In this document: piece by piece, positions 42,670-50,936 of the stretch | How the letters are laid out: the number at the start of each line of letters is the position of its first letter | Position numbering within the stretch: the stretch's first letter is position 1 | Source of the DNA: Bacteroidota bacterium | GTDB lineage: Bacteria > Bacteroidota > Bacteroidia > Chitinophagales > Saprospiraceae | Reading direction: 5' to 3' | Assembly (NCBI GenBank): GCA_020160935.1 | Contig: JAIUPL010000028.1 | Coordinates: 1 to 64,000, forward strand | Length of the DNA stretch: 64,000 nt | Made by a program: the position numbers and the translations under genes | Notes under the pieces: model-generated | What the model was told of the DNA's origin: nothing | The model's input: the letters and a program-made list of their open reading frames with translations, nothing else | Databases searched by the model: none

Positions 42670-43903
42670 AAAGGATATAATTATCTGGTCAACCCAAGCG
42701 GTAAGTATATTAATTTCCATTAGTACAGGAAAGGTTATTGCTACAAATTTTAAATCGAGCGATTTTGGGCAATACTCATTGATTCTATCTTTTTACTTCT
42801 TAATAACAGGTCTTTTTTTTAACCCAATCCAACAATTTTTCTCAACAGAAGTCAACAAAAACAATCACAATGATTTTCTAATTACTTATTGCATTATTTT
42901 ATCTTTTTTAAACTCATTCTTTTTTTTATTTGCAAGTGCTTTTTGCATTTTATTTAGATATAATTATTATTTAGACATTTTCCTGTTACTTATTTCATCA
43001 TTAGGCCAATCAGCAATGTCTCTAATGGTAAACTTGAGTAATATCCAAAGAAGGTATCTATTAAATTCTATTGCGTTAACAGTACCTCTAGTACTAAATT
43101 TGGCAATTATTTTATTTCAAAATACGGCAACAAGTAATACATATATAGCCTTGCTGATTGCAATGTCTCTATCAAACTTATTTAGTTCAATTATATTATA
43201 CTACTTATATTTCTCAAAAACAGAAAAAAATATCAATCTTCTTAACTACAAAAAAAATATAATTCTTTTTTTTAAACACGTAAGAAAATTATTAAACTTT
43301 GCCATACCCTTGGCATTATTATCTATATCAAATTGGTTTTCCAGTTACTTTGACAGGTTTATTATCTACAAATACATGGCAAGGTCTGATGTTGGAATTT
43401 ATGCTGCAAATTATGGCCTAGCATCAAAAGTAATTGTGCTATCTACCCCCATAATGATTCTTCTAAGAGCAGACATCTACGATCCAAATATTTCAATTCA
43501 AATCAAAAAGAAAATAATATGGAAAAAAATTATAACTTTTGCCCTTATCGGTTTAGTGGCTTCTATTATATTATTACTTTTTAAGAATCAAATAGGAAAC
43601 CTCTTCCTATCTCAAAATTATACTGATGGTTTTTTCATCCTTGCACCAATCTCAATTGCATATGTTCTATTAGGGTGTATTCAATTCTTTGACTTATTTT
43701 TCTATTATACTTCAAAAACCACTAATATTTTTTATGTTTACACATTCGGAATGCTTCTCAATGTGATACTAAGTATGAGTCTAATACCAAGTTTTGGGCT
43801 ATGGGGTGCCTGTGAAGCAAATATTTTAAGTTATCTTTTTCAATTTATTCTTGCTTCTTACCTTTTTTCAAATACAATAATAGAGGAATCATGTATTCAA
43901 TAA
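42638..43903 (+). CDS. Wzx-type polysaccharide flippase
   Basis: This 421-residue integral membrane protein has about 12 predicted helices, typical of the MOP/PST flippases that move undecaprenyl-linked repeat units across the inner membrane. The N-terminus has VSILISISTGKVIATNFKSS and FGQYSLILSFYFL, the usual Wzx beginning. A mid-protein segment (NWFSSYFDRFIIYKYMARSD, VGIYAANYGLASKVI) also matches the family pattern. The start is uncertain: GTG at 42638 overlaps the methyltransferase, while TTG at 42653 shortens the overlap. It lies in the AT-rich block with the polymerase next. Confidence 0.9.
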   Translation: MFHLLLKKEGKKDIIIWSTQAVSILISISTGKVIATNFKSSDFGQYSLILSFYFLITGLFFNPIQQFFSTEVNKNNHNDFLITYCIILSFLNSFFFLFASAFCILFRYNYYLDIFLLLISSLGQSAMSLMVNLSNIQRRYLLNSIALTVPLVLNLAIILFQNTATSNTYIALLIAMSLSNLFSSIILYYLYFSKTEKNINLLNYKKNIILFFKHVRKLLNFAIPLALLSISNWFSSYFDRFIIYKYMARSDVGIYAANYGLASKVIVLSTPIMILLRADIYDPNISIQIKKKIIWKKIITFALIGLVASIILLLFKNQIGNLFLSQNYTDGFFILAPISIAYVLLGCIQFFDLFFYYTSKTTNIFYVYTFGMLLNVILSMSLIPSFGLWGACEANILSYLFQFILASYLFSNTIIEESCIQ

Positions 43904-45219
43904 ATACATTTTTCGAGTCAAATGCAACTATGATAACATACCTGTTATTATTAATTGTTTTGTTTTATTTTTTTATTGGAATAGGAAAAAAATTTTTATT
44001 TATCGAGTTCCTCTGTATTATACCTGTTTTACAATGGCTTTGGGGGTTTACTATTGCGATACAAACTGGCTTCTTGACAGAATCTACTGTTTCCATGGCA
44101 TATTTTTACTTGTTAAGTGGTACATTGTTTTATATTATTGGGCTTTGCTTCCCCTACGGTTTTGGTAAAATTAATACACGATTTAGTGACTCTCAGATAC
44201 TAAATTTCGTTTCTTTAAAACTTAAAGGAGATTATAAAAAAACACAAACACAATTTTTAATTGGTATAACTTCCTTAATTCTAACAGACTTCGCACCAAT
44301 TTCTCTAAAGTTTATTTTTCAATTGTTAGGTAGTTATTTTTTTATTGCTACAATTAAATTTATTATATCAGACTACAAAGGAAAATGGGTATTTATAAGT
44401 ATGTCTCTTCTTTTTATTATTGAGATGACACTATTACAAGGTATGCTCGGTACTATTGTGTTTTGGGCAGCCTCCTCTTTTTTACTATTAAATATAAGGG
44501 TGAAAATAAATGCATTGAAAATAATACCAATTTTATCGCTTTGTTTTTACCTTATGTTGATTTTATATTCTGCAAAAACTGAATACAGAGCCGAAACATG
44601 GCATATTAGGACTAATGCTATGGGAAGAGAGGGCAAACGAGAGATAAGATCATCACCTGAAAGATTAGGTCAACTGATTATTGAACGAATAAACAACCCA
44701 TCTCTTATTTTCAAACAATCTTCATTAGTTAACATGGTTCAAAGAGTAAATCAGGCTTTTCAGGTTATCCTAGTCATGAAAAGAGTTCCTGATACTGAGC
44801 CATTTGCAGATGGTGAAATGACAATATATAGACCTTTTATCTCTCTCGTTCCCCGAATAATTTGGCCTGATAAGCCGTTGATTCCTGATCCTGCAGACTA
44901 TAAACGATTTACAGGAATAGGTCTCACAAAATACAACTCCGTCACAATAGGGCCAATAGGTGAAGCATATGCAGATTTTGGAAAATTGGGCGTAATATAT
45001 CTATTTTTCTATGGTTTACTAATAAGAATATTTTACAAATATTTTAGATTACAATCTGAACAAAATCCCTACATGATTATTTGGTTTTTAATTATTATGT
45101 CAGGAGCAATTAGCCATACTGAGACAACTATCTCTGGTGCGATTAACGGGTATTTAAAATTTTTCGGATTTGCATTAATTTTTACTAAAGTTGACTTCTA
45201 CAGACACACTACCAAATAA
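43891..45219 (+). CDS. Wzy-type polysaccharide polymerase
   Basis: This 442-residue membrane protein has about 11-12 helices. A large loop near residues 225-330 contains EYRAETWHIRTNAMGREGKR and SLVPRIIWPDKPLIPDPADY, typical of O-antigen/EPS polymerases in position and character. It joins repeat units in the periplasm, with chain length set by the Wzz-type protein upstream. It overlaps the flippase gene by 13 bases. Wzy proteins are poorly conserved, so the call rests on topology, loop position and locus. Confidence 0.85.
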   Translation: MYSINTFFESNATMITYLLLLIVLFYFFIGIGKKFLFIEFLCIIPVLQWLWGFTIAIQTGFLTESTVSMAYFYLLSGTLFYIIGLCFPYGFGKINTRFSDSQILNFVSLKLKGDYKKTQTQFLIGITSLILTDFAPISLKFIFQLLGSYFFIATIKFIISDYKGKWVFISMSLLFIIEMTLLQGMLGTIVFWAASSFLLLNIRVKINALKIIPILSLCFYLMLILYSAKTEYRAETWHIRTNAMGREGKREIRSSPERLGQLIIERINNPSLIFKQSSLVNMVQRVNQAFQVILVMKRVPDTEPFADGEMTIYRPFISLVPRIIWPDKPLIPDPADYKRFTGIGLTKYNSVTIGPIGEAYADFGKLGVIYLFFYGLLIRIFYKYFRLQSEQNPYMIIWFLIIMSGAISHTETTISGAINGYLKFFGFALIFTKVDFYRHTTK

Positions 45220-45226
45220 CAAACTT

Positions 45227-46258
45227 ATGCGTATACTTTTTATAGGAAACACCTGGAGAGGAGCAAATGACGGAAGCCTATTCAGGTCATTATCTAAATC
45301 TGGGTATATTATTGAACTGATTGAAACCAATCGTTTTTTCCCATTAAATTACTCATTTTTCTTAAAAGTAGTAGAAAGGTTAATATATCAAATAAGGCTA
45401 AATGAGTTTAACTCGTATATTATAAAAACTGCGATAAAAAGTAAATCAGAAGTTGCTATTATTTACAAGGGCGCAGAAATTTTTCCCGAGACTATATCTA
45501 AACTAAAAAAAATGGGTATTTATACAGTTAATTTTTACCCAGATGTTAGTTTTTTTACACATGGTGCTCTCCTTGCCAAATCAATATGCCTATATGACCT
45601 AATAGTCTCAACTAAGTCTTTTGCAAAAAAAGATTTGTTGACAAATGATATAAAATCCATTGTAGAGTTTATTCCTCATGGATTTGATACAGAGATTCAT
45701 AAACCAATAAAATTCGAAAAATCAAAAATCCCTAATATCTATATCTCAGATTGTGTCTTTATTGGGCAACAATCTACATCTAAGGCTAACTACATAATGA
45801 ATATCTTAACAACAATCCCTACAATCGATTTTAAGGTATGGGGAAATGGGTGGGATAATAGTATTATCAATAAAAATTATATTGTTGGGAATGCAGTTTT
45901 TGGAGATTATTATGCACTTGCGCTTCAATGTTCAAAAATTTCTCTAGGACTGCTAAGTGAAAAAGTTCCTGGAGCATCAAGTGGAGACTTAATCACAGCC
46001 CGAACGTTTGAAATTCCAGGCACTGGGGCATTTATGATACATGAAAGAACAGATGAAATTCATAATTATTTTGAAGAAGATAAAGAAATAGTATGTTTTG
46101 AAACGAATGAAGAGTTAACAGATAAAGTTAAATATTATCTTAACCATGATAGTGAAAGGGATCAAATTGCTAAAAAAGGGAAATTTAGAGCATGGAAAGA
46201 TCATACCTATGAGAAGAGGGCCGAACAATTGATTAAAATCATTAGCAATTATATCTAG
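45227..46258 (+). CDS. CgeB-like glycosyltransferase
   Basis: The ATG at 45227 gives 343 residues and sits 8 bases after the polymerase stop. A TTG start at 45191 would overlap it by 29 bases. The C-terminal half matches the CgeB/DUF3880-associated transferase pattern: DCVFIGQQSTSKANYIMNIL near 180, KISLGLLSEKVPGASSGDL near 240, RTFEIPGTGAFMIHERTDEI near 261-280, and YYLNHDSERDQIAKKGKFRA near 305-325. It is a predicted GT-B enzyme of unknown donor. AT-rich composition matches the block. Confidence 0.85.
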   Translation: MRILFIGNTWRGANDGSLFRSLSKSGYIIELIETNRFFPLNYSFFLKVVERLIYQIRLNEFNSYIIKTAIKSKSEVAIIYKGAEIFPETISKLKKMGIYTVNFYPDVSFFTHGALLAKSICLYDLIVSTKSFAKKDLLTNDIKSIVEFIPHGFDTEIHKPIKFEKSKIPNIYISDCVFIGQQSTSKANYIMNILTTIPTIDFKVWGNGWDNSIINKNYIVGNAVFGDYYALALQCSKISLGLLSEKVPGASSGDLITARTFEIPGTGAFMIHERTDEIHNYFEEDKEIVCFETNEELTDKVKYYLNHDSERDQIAKKGKFRAWKDHTYEKRAEQLIKIISNYI

Positions 46259-46279
46259 TTTTTTTATCTAAATTGATAA

Positions 46280-47290
46280 ATGAAAGTAACTAAAAAAGTA
46301 ATATTCTTTTTTAGAAAAAAAGATCCAGATGCACATAGTATTGAAGAGGTTTTCAATACAGTATCAAATATATTCACTCAAAAAAAAACTCTGAGAGTCG
46401 AACACTTGTATGCCCCTGAGCATAGTAAATCCATCATTAATATTATCCAAAACATTATATTTGCCTATAATAACCAAGGAGAAGTCAATCATGTTACCGG
46501 AGACATACATTATATTTTATTAGGTTTAAGAAAAAAAAATATAAACATTCTCACAATTCACGACTGTCGATTATTAAACATTTTTCCTAGGACATCAATA
46601 AAGTTTTGGATATATAAATGGTTTTGGTTAGACATTCCTCTGAAAAGAGCAACAAAAGTTACAACGGTTTCTCAAAAGACTAAACTGGAGATTATTAAAT
46701 TCACAAATTGCCCTCCAGAAAAAATAGTAGTTATACCTAACCCTGCGAACCCAATATTCAAAAATGAGCCACGTGAATTCAATTCAGACAACCCTAAAAT
46801 TTTGCAAGTAGGAACAGGATCAAATAAAAACTTAGAACGTGTAATTCAGTCATTAATTGGAATTCCTTGTAAACTAGTTATTATAGGCCAACTTTTCCAA
46901 AATCAATTATTCTTACTAGAAAAAAACAAAATCAACTATGAAAATTACTTTAATATCAGTATCGAAGAAGTTTCCAGGTTTTATCATGAGTGCGATTTTG
47001 TAGTATTTGCTTCAACATTCGAAGGGTTTGGAATGCCTATAATTGAAGCCAATCTTTCTGGTACGCCAATAATAACCAGTGATATTTCGCCTATCAATGA
47101 GATTGCCGGTAAGGCTGCTTTGTTCGTAGACCCATATAGTATTACCGACATACGCAGTAAAATTTTAACTATGATTTACGACAAAGGGTTGCGTGAAAGA
47201 TTGATTTATTATGGTTTCCAAAACGCATCAAAATTTAGTCCATCTGAAATCTCAGAAAAGTATTTTAATTTATATACTCATGAAAAGTAA
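46280..47290 (+). CDS. Glycosyltransferase family 4
   Basis: This 336-residue GT-B transferase has a GT4 C-terminal half containing PKILQVGTGSNKNLERVIQS near 173, then ECDFVVFASTFEGFGMPIIE near 235, with the EX7E motif in FEGFGMPIIEA, and DISPINEIAGKAALFVDPYS near 268. The pattern resembles mannosyl/rhamnosyl-type transferases, but the donor cannot be assigned. The start ATG lies 21 bases after the preceding stop. The 3' end overlaps the next gene by 11 bases. Confidence 0.9.
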   Translation: MKVTKKVIFFFRKKDPDAHSIEEVFNTVSNIFTQKKTLRVEHLYAPEHSKSIINIIQNIIFAYNNQGEVNHVTGDIHYILLGLRKKNINILTIHDCRLLNIFPRTSIKFWIYKWFWLDIPLKRATKVTTVSQKTKLEIIKFTNCPPEKIVVIPNPANPIFKNEPREFNSDNPKILQVGTGSNKNLERVIQSLIGIPCKLVIIGQLFQNQLFLLEKNKINYENYFNISIEEVSRFYHECDFVVFASTFEGFGMPIIEANLSGTPIITSDISPINEIAGKAALFVDPYSITDIRSKILTMIYDKGLRERLIYYGFQNASKFSPSEISEKYFNLYTHEK

Positions 47291-48398
47291 AAAAAAATCA
47301 ATCTTATTTGCCACAGGGTCTTTCTTTCCAGACCCTTCCGGTGGTCCCAATATCACGATGTACTGGCTGTCTAAAGCATTCGTTAAAAATGGCCTAGCCG
47401 TTCATGTTCTAACTACAGATCGCGGTGTCAGTGATAATATGCCCAAAAATACTTGGCTAAACTTAGAATATGGTTATTGTCAATATGTGAGAACAAATTA
47501 CAATAACCTACCTTTCCTTTTGATAATGAAAAGTATTAAGTCGCTTTTTGGAAAAAACACTTTATACCTATCCTCATTTTTTTATCCACTATCATTTATA
47601 CTCGCTCCAATTGCGCTACTACTTGGCATAAAAGTTATCTGGGCGCCACGGGGAGAGACATCGCCAGATGCATTAAAATTCAGTTCACATCGTAAAAAAA
47701 TTGTATTGCAACTTATTCGAACAATAAGAAAATATATCATATTTCATGCTACATCTACTGCAGAGGTTAAAAATATTAGAGATATACTAGGTCCTTGCCG
47801 TATTGAATATATCCCCGTTGGTATGGAAATTCCGAACCAAATCGAATCTTCTAAACCTAATAAAGATTTGCTCTTCTTAGGCCGTATCCACCCGATAAAA
47901 GGATTGGAGAACTTAATAAATGCCCTGAATTTAAGCACTAAATTCAGGTCTTCTCCTCATCGTATGCTGATAGCAGGATATGCACAACAAAACCACGACG
48001 AGATATTAAAAAAACTAATTCATTCTTTGGAATTAAACGAAAAAGTCGTTTTTCTGGGCAAGGTGGAAGGGGCAGAAAAAAATCGCACACTCGCTTGTTC
48101 TTATGCACTTGTTCTTCCTTCTTTTTCAGAAAACTTCGGAGCAGTAGTTGCAGAAGCACTAGCACAGGGCACGCCGGTCATTGCTTCATTAGGTACGCCA
48201 TGGTCTATTCTTGAAGAAGAAAAGGCTGGTTACCATATTGCCAACGATCCTGAATCGCTTGCATCTGCTATAGATACTATTTTATCTCTTTCCGAAGAGC
48301 AATATCAGGTTATGCGAAAAAATGCAAGAAAATTGGCTGTGGAGCACCTTTCTGTTGATCATCAGGTGCCGATCTGGCAAGCATTAATTTCCCAATGA
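47280..48398 (+). CDS. Glycosyltransferase family 4
   Basis: The ATG at 47280 gives 372 residues. An upstream in-frame ATG at 47211 would overlap the previous gene by 80 bases and is unlikely. The N-terminus has SILFATGSFFPDPSGGPNIT, a GT4 donor-side loop. The C-terminal half has KDLLFLGRIHPIKGLENLIN near 200 and SYALVLPSFSENFGAVVAEA near 278, with the EX7E motif in SENFGAVVAEAL. The gene ends with an ATGA overlap with the following gene. Composition is AT-rich, slightly less so toward the 3' end. Confidence 0.9.
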   Translation: MKSKKKSILFATGSFFPDPSGGPNITMYWLSKAFVKNGLAVHVLTTDRGVSDNMPKNTWLNLEYGYCQYVRTNYNNLPFLLIMKSIKSLFGKNTLYLSSFFYPLSFILAPIALLLGIKVIWAPRGETSPDALKFSSHRKKIVLQLIRTIRKYIIFHATSTAEVKNIRDILGPCRIEYIPVGMEIPNQIESSKPNKDLLFLGRIHPIKGLENLINALNLSTKFRSSPHRMLIAGYAQQNHDEILKKLIHSLELNEKVVFLGKVEGAEKNRTLACSYALVLPSFSENFGAVVAEALAQGTPVIASLGTPWSILEEEKAGYHIANDPESLASAIDTILSLSEEQYQVMRKNARKLAVEHLSVDHQVPIWQALISQ

Positions 48399-49144
48399 AA
48401 TTTTATATCCTCTGCAAAAACGAATCTGCCAATATCAGAAAATGTATTGAGTCGCTTCTCCAATGCAAAATGGATGTTTATGTATATGATTCAGGTTCCA
48501 GTGATGATACCCTTAATATCATTCAGCAATACCCAGTTACATTAGTGAGTTACAATTATACCAACCATTGCAATGCTTATAACGACATAACTTTAAATGA
48601 TTCAGAGGGCTTCTGTGGAATAATCGATGCAGATATGGAACTAACCCTTCCCTTGTCTGAAGAAATTTACAGATTAAGGGAACACTCTGAAGTTCTAATT
48701 AGCCCTATAAAAATGTATGTTGATGGATTTCCACTCGATTATGGTAGTTTGTGCCCTCCCAAACCAATAATTTTTAGGAATGGAAAAACCTATTTTGAAT
48801 CAGTTGGGCATGGTGAACGCTTAATTTCAGGCGTAACTGTCGCATATACTCAGTCCGAATTAATACATAACGACTTAAAGCCATATTTATCCTACCTTGA
48901 TACCCAAATTAGGTATGCTGATAATTTAATGAAACGAGCAACACAAGGGCAATTAACATGGAGAGACCGAGTTCGACTCACAACTCCATTACTGATATTG
49001 GTTACGCCTCTTTATAGTTTACTAATTAGAGGGGGAATATTTTCAAAGAAAGGATGGATTTATGCTATTGACAGGCTTATTGCAGAGGCAATTATGTATC
49101 GTAGAAATATTGTTGAGACAATAAAAAAGCATACGAGTGAATAA
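48395..49144 (+). CDS. Glycosyltransferase family 2
   Basis: This 249-residue GT-A fold transferase opens with KFYILCKNESANIRKCIESL, then VYVYDSGSSDDTLNIIQQY, where the first acidic nucleotide-binding residues occur (near 30-37). GIIDADMEL near 74-82 supplies the metal-binding DxD-type motif. It has a hydrophobic C-terminal helix (TTPLLILVTPLYSLLIRGGI), so it is probably membrane-attached. The start codon overlaps the preceding stop (ATGA), indicating translational coupling. Confidence 0.88.
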   Translation: MKFYILCKNESANIRKCIESLLQCKMDVYVYDSGSSDDTLNIIQQYPVTLVSYNYTNHCNAYNDITLNDSEGFCGIIDADMELTLPLSEEIYRLREHSEVLISPIKMYVDGFPLDYGSLCPPKPIIFRNGKTYFESVGHGERLISGVTVAYTQSELIHNDLKPYLSYLDTQIRYADNLMKRATQGQLTWRDRVRLTTPLLILVTPLYSLLIRGGIFSKKGWIYAIDRLIAEAIMYRRNIVETIKKHTSE

Positions 49145-50231
49145 CCCAAGTCGAATTCAAATAGTTGATATTCTTAGAGGAATAGCGGCAATATTTGTTT
49201 TCATTTTTCACGCATCTGCGCTTGCCGGATTTGATAAACGGCATCTACCGCCAATAGATATTTTTTCAATAAAGGAGGTTTCTATTCCTAATTTTTTCTC
49301 TTTAGGGGCATCAGGAGTATCATTGTTTTTTGTCATTAGTGGTTTAGTCTTGATGTATGCGAACATAGAAAAGGAACCTTTAGGTATAAAAAAATATTAT
49401 CAAAATCGTTTTTTTAGAATTGTACCAGCCTATTGGGTATCAATTATTTTTAGTTGCTTTATTTATTTCATTATCCCAAAAAAATATCCTCCAGCCACAG
49501 ATGTATTATCTCATGTATTTTTTCTTCATGGCCTAAGTGTTCATTATTTTTTATCAATAAATGGTGCATTATGGTCCATGGTTACCGAAGTTCAATTTTA
49601 TATAATTTTTCCATTAATGCTATATTTATATAGAAAAAATTCTAAGATCATCATTTTAATTGCAAGCATTTTAGTCACCCTGGCGGTTAGGTATTTTGTG
49701 AGTACTTGGGGACAGGACTTACAATCAACTGGCTCAATTTCATATACTGCACTAATTAACTATCAGATTCCGGGGAGGCTCTCAGAATTTTCAATGGGTA
49801 TGTTTATTGCCATATTACTAAAGAAAAACATAGCATTTAGTAGGATAATTTATCTTTTGACATTTCCTGTTTTTGCAATTACAATGTTTGTTCGGATGTA
49901 TGGGCCAGATTTTTTAAGTGATGTATTATTTGGAATCACCTACAGTCTAATCACTTTATTTTTGATCAATTACTACAATCATCATGCATTAATGATTACT
50001 AATTGGCAAAAAAAATTATTAAACTTTGGTAAAATCTCATATAGTTTCTTTTTAATACATTTGCCCATATTAACTTTTTTCTCATTTATTATTTCAAAAT
50101 TACAAATACAAAATTTATGGTTGAATTTTTTTACTATTATTATTATCTCTTTTCCAATTTGTTTTATGCTGAGTGGCCTTTTATACAAGTATATTGAAAC
50201 ATTTATTTATAACAAATACAGAATATCTTAA
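49137..50231 (+). CDS. Acyltransferase 3 family (OafA/YrhL-like)
   Basis: The protein has 364 residues from a GTG start overlapping the previous gene by 8 bases. The first segment, RIQIVDILRGIAAIFVFIFH, carries the family R/D and His residues. FFSLGASGVSLFFVISGLVL and NRFFRIVPAYWVSIIFSCF follow, and about ten hydrophobic helices run to the C-terminus. It would O-acetylate (or otherwise acylate) the EPS repeat unit from the membrane. This is the last gene of the AT-rich block. Composition switches back to host type within a few bases of its stop codon. Confidence 0.92.
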   Translation: MNNPSRIQIVDILRGIAAIFVFIFHASALAGFDKRHLPPIDIFSIKEVSIPNFFSLGASGVSLFFVISGLVLMYANIEKEPLGIKKYYQNRFFRIVPAYWVSIIFSCFIYFIIPKKYPPATDVLSHVFFLHGLSVHYFLSINGALWSMVTEVQFYIIFPLMLYLYRKNSKIIILIASILVTLAVRYFVSTWGQDLQSTGSISYTALINYQIPGRLSEFSMGMFIAILLKKNIAFSRIIYLLTFPVFAITMFVRMYGPDFLSDVLFGITYSLITLFLINYYNHHALMITNWQKKLLNFGKISYSFFLIHLPILTFFSFIISKLQIQNLWLNFFTIIIISFPICFMLSGLLYKYIETFIYNKYRIS

Positions 50232-50232
50232 T

Positions 50233-50922
50233 TTGAAATCCGCCTCCCAATTCCACTCCAAAATCGCCTCGAACTTCGACGCCCTTTACACCAGTTCTCC
50301 TGCGTTTCAGGAGCGTTTTCAGGTATGGAGCGAAGTGCTGAATCAATATATCCCCAAAAATAGCCGGGTACTCGATCTGGGCTGCGGCTCAGGGGTATTC
50401 AGTTTTTACCTGGCGCAGGAAAAAAACTGCGAAGTAATAGGTATTGACGGCGCCGAAAATATGATTCGGCTGTGTGAAGAACGGCGGGAACACCTGGGGT
50501 TGGAGCAAGTACGATTTTTGCAGGCCGAATTGCCATTGTCTGCCAATACTTTGATTGAGCCGTTCGATGCCATCATTTCCTCCAGTGTATTGGAGTACAT
50601 CGATGATTTGCCTGCTGTATTCCACAATATCGATGTTCGCCTAAGGAAAGGTGGCATTCTGGTGGTGTCATTTCCCAACCGTCACAGCATGTACAGGAGG
50701 ATGGAAAAATGGGCATACCGGCTGCTAGGCAAACCAGCCTACTACCAATACGTCCGGCACGTCATCACGCCCCAACAACTCGATGAAATGCTGGAGAAGT
50801 ATGATTTCAGGCTGAAACATGTTCAGTATTATGCTTCCTCGGGCAAATTTATGCGCATGCTGCGCGCACTGCTGCCCGAGAAGTTTGCTACCAACCTTTT
50901 TGTAAGCGTTTACGAAAAATAA
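50233..50922 (+). CDS. Class I SAM-dependent methyltransferase
   Basis: I take the TTG at 50233, right after the previous stop, giving 229 residues; an upstream ATG at 50173 would overlap the acyltransferase by 59 bases. Motif I is VLDLGCGSGVFSFYLA near residue 44, motif II VIGIDGAENMIRLCEE near 66 and motif IV DAIISSSVLEYIDDLP near 110. A late basic region (MYRRMEKWAYRLLGKPAYYQ) is typical of EPS-associated methyltransferases. Composition and codon use are those of the host genome, unlike the AT-rich genes directly upstream. Confidence 0.88.
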   Translation: MKSASQFHSKIASNFDALYTSSPAFQERFQVWSEVLNQYIPKNSRVLDLGCGSGVFSFYLAQEKNCEVIGIDGAENMIRLCEERREHLGLEQVRFLQAELPLSANTLIEPFDAIISSSVLEYIDDLPAVFHNIDVRLRKGGILVVSFPNRHSMYRRMEKWAYRLLGKPAYYQYVRHVITPQQLDEMLEKYDFRLKHVQYYASSGKFMRMLRALLPEKFATNLFVSVYEK

Positions 50923-50936
50923 CAAGGCACTCCCGC

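Noticed and set aside
50173-50232. Upstream ATG for the methyltransferase at 50233
   Set aside because: It would overlap the acyltransferase by 59 bases and reads AT-rich sequence typical of that gene; the TTG at 50233 sits right after the stop.
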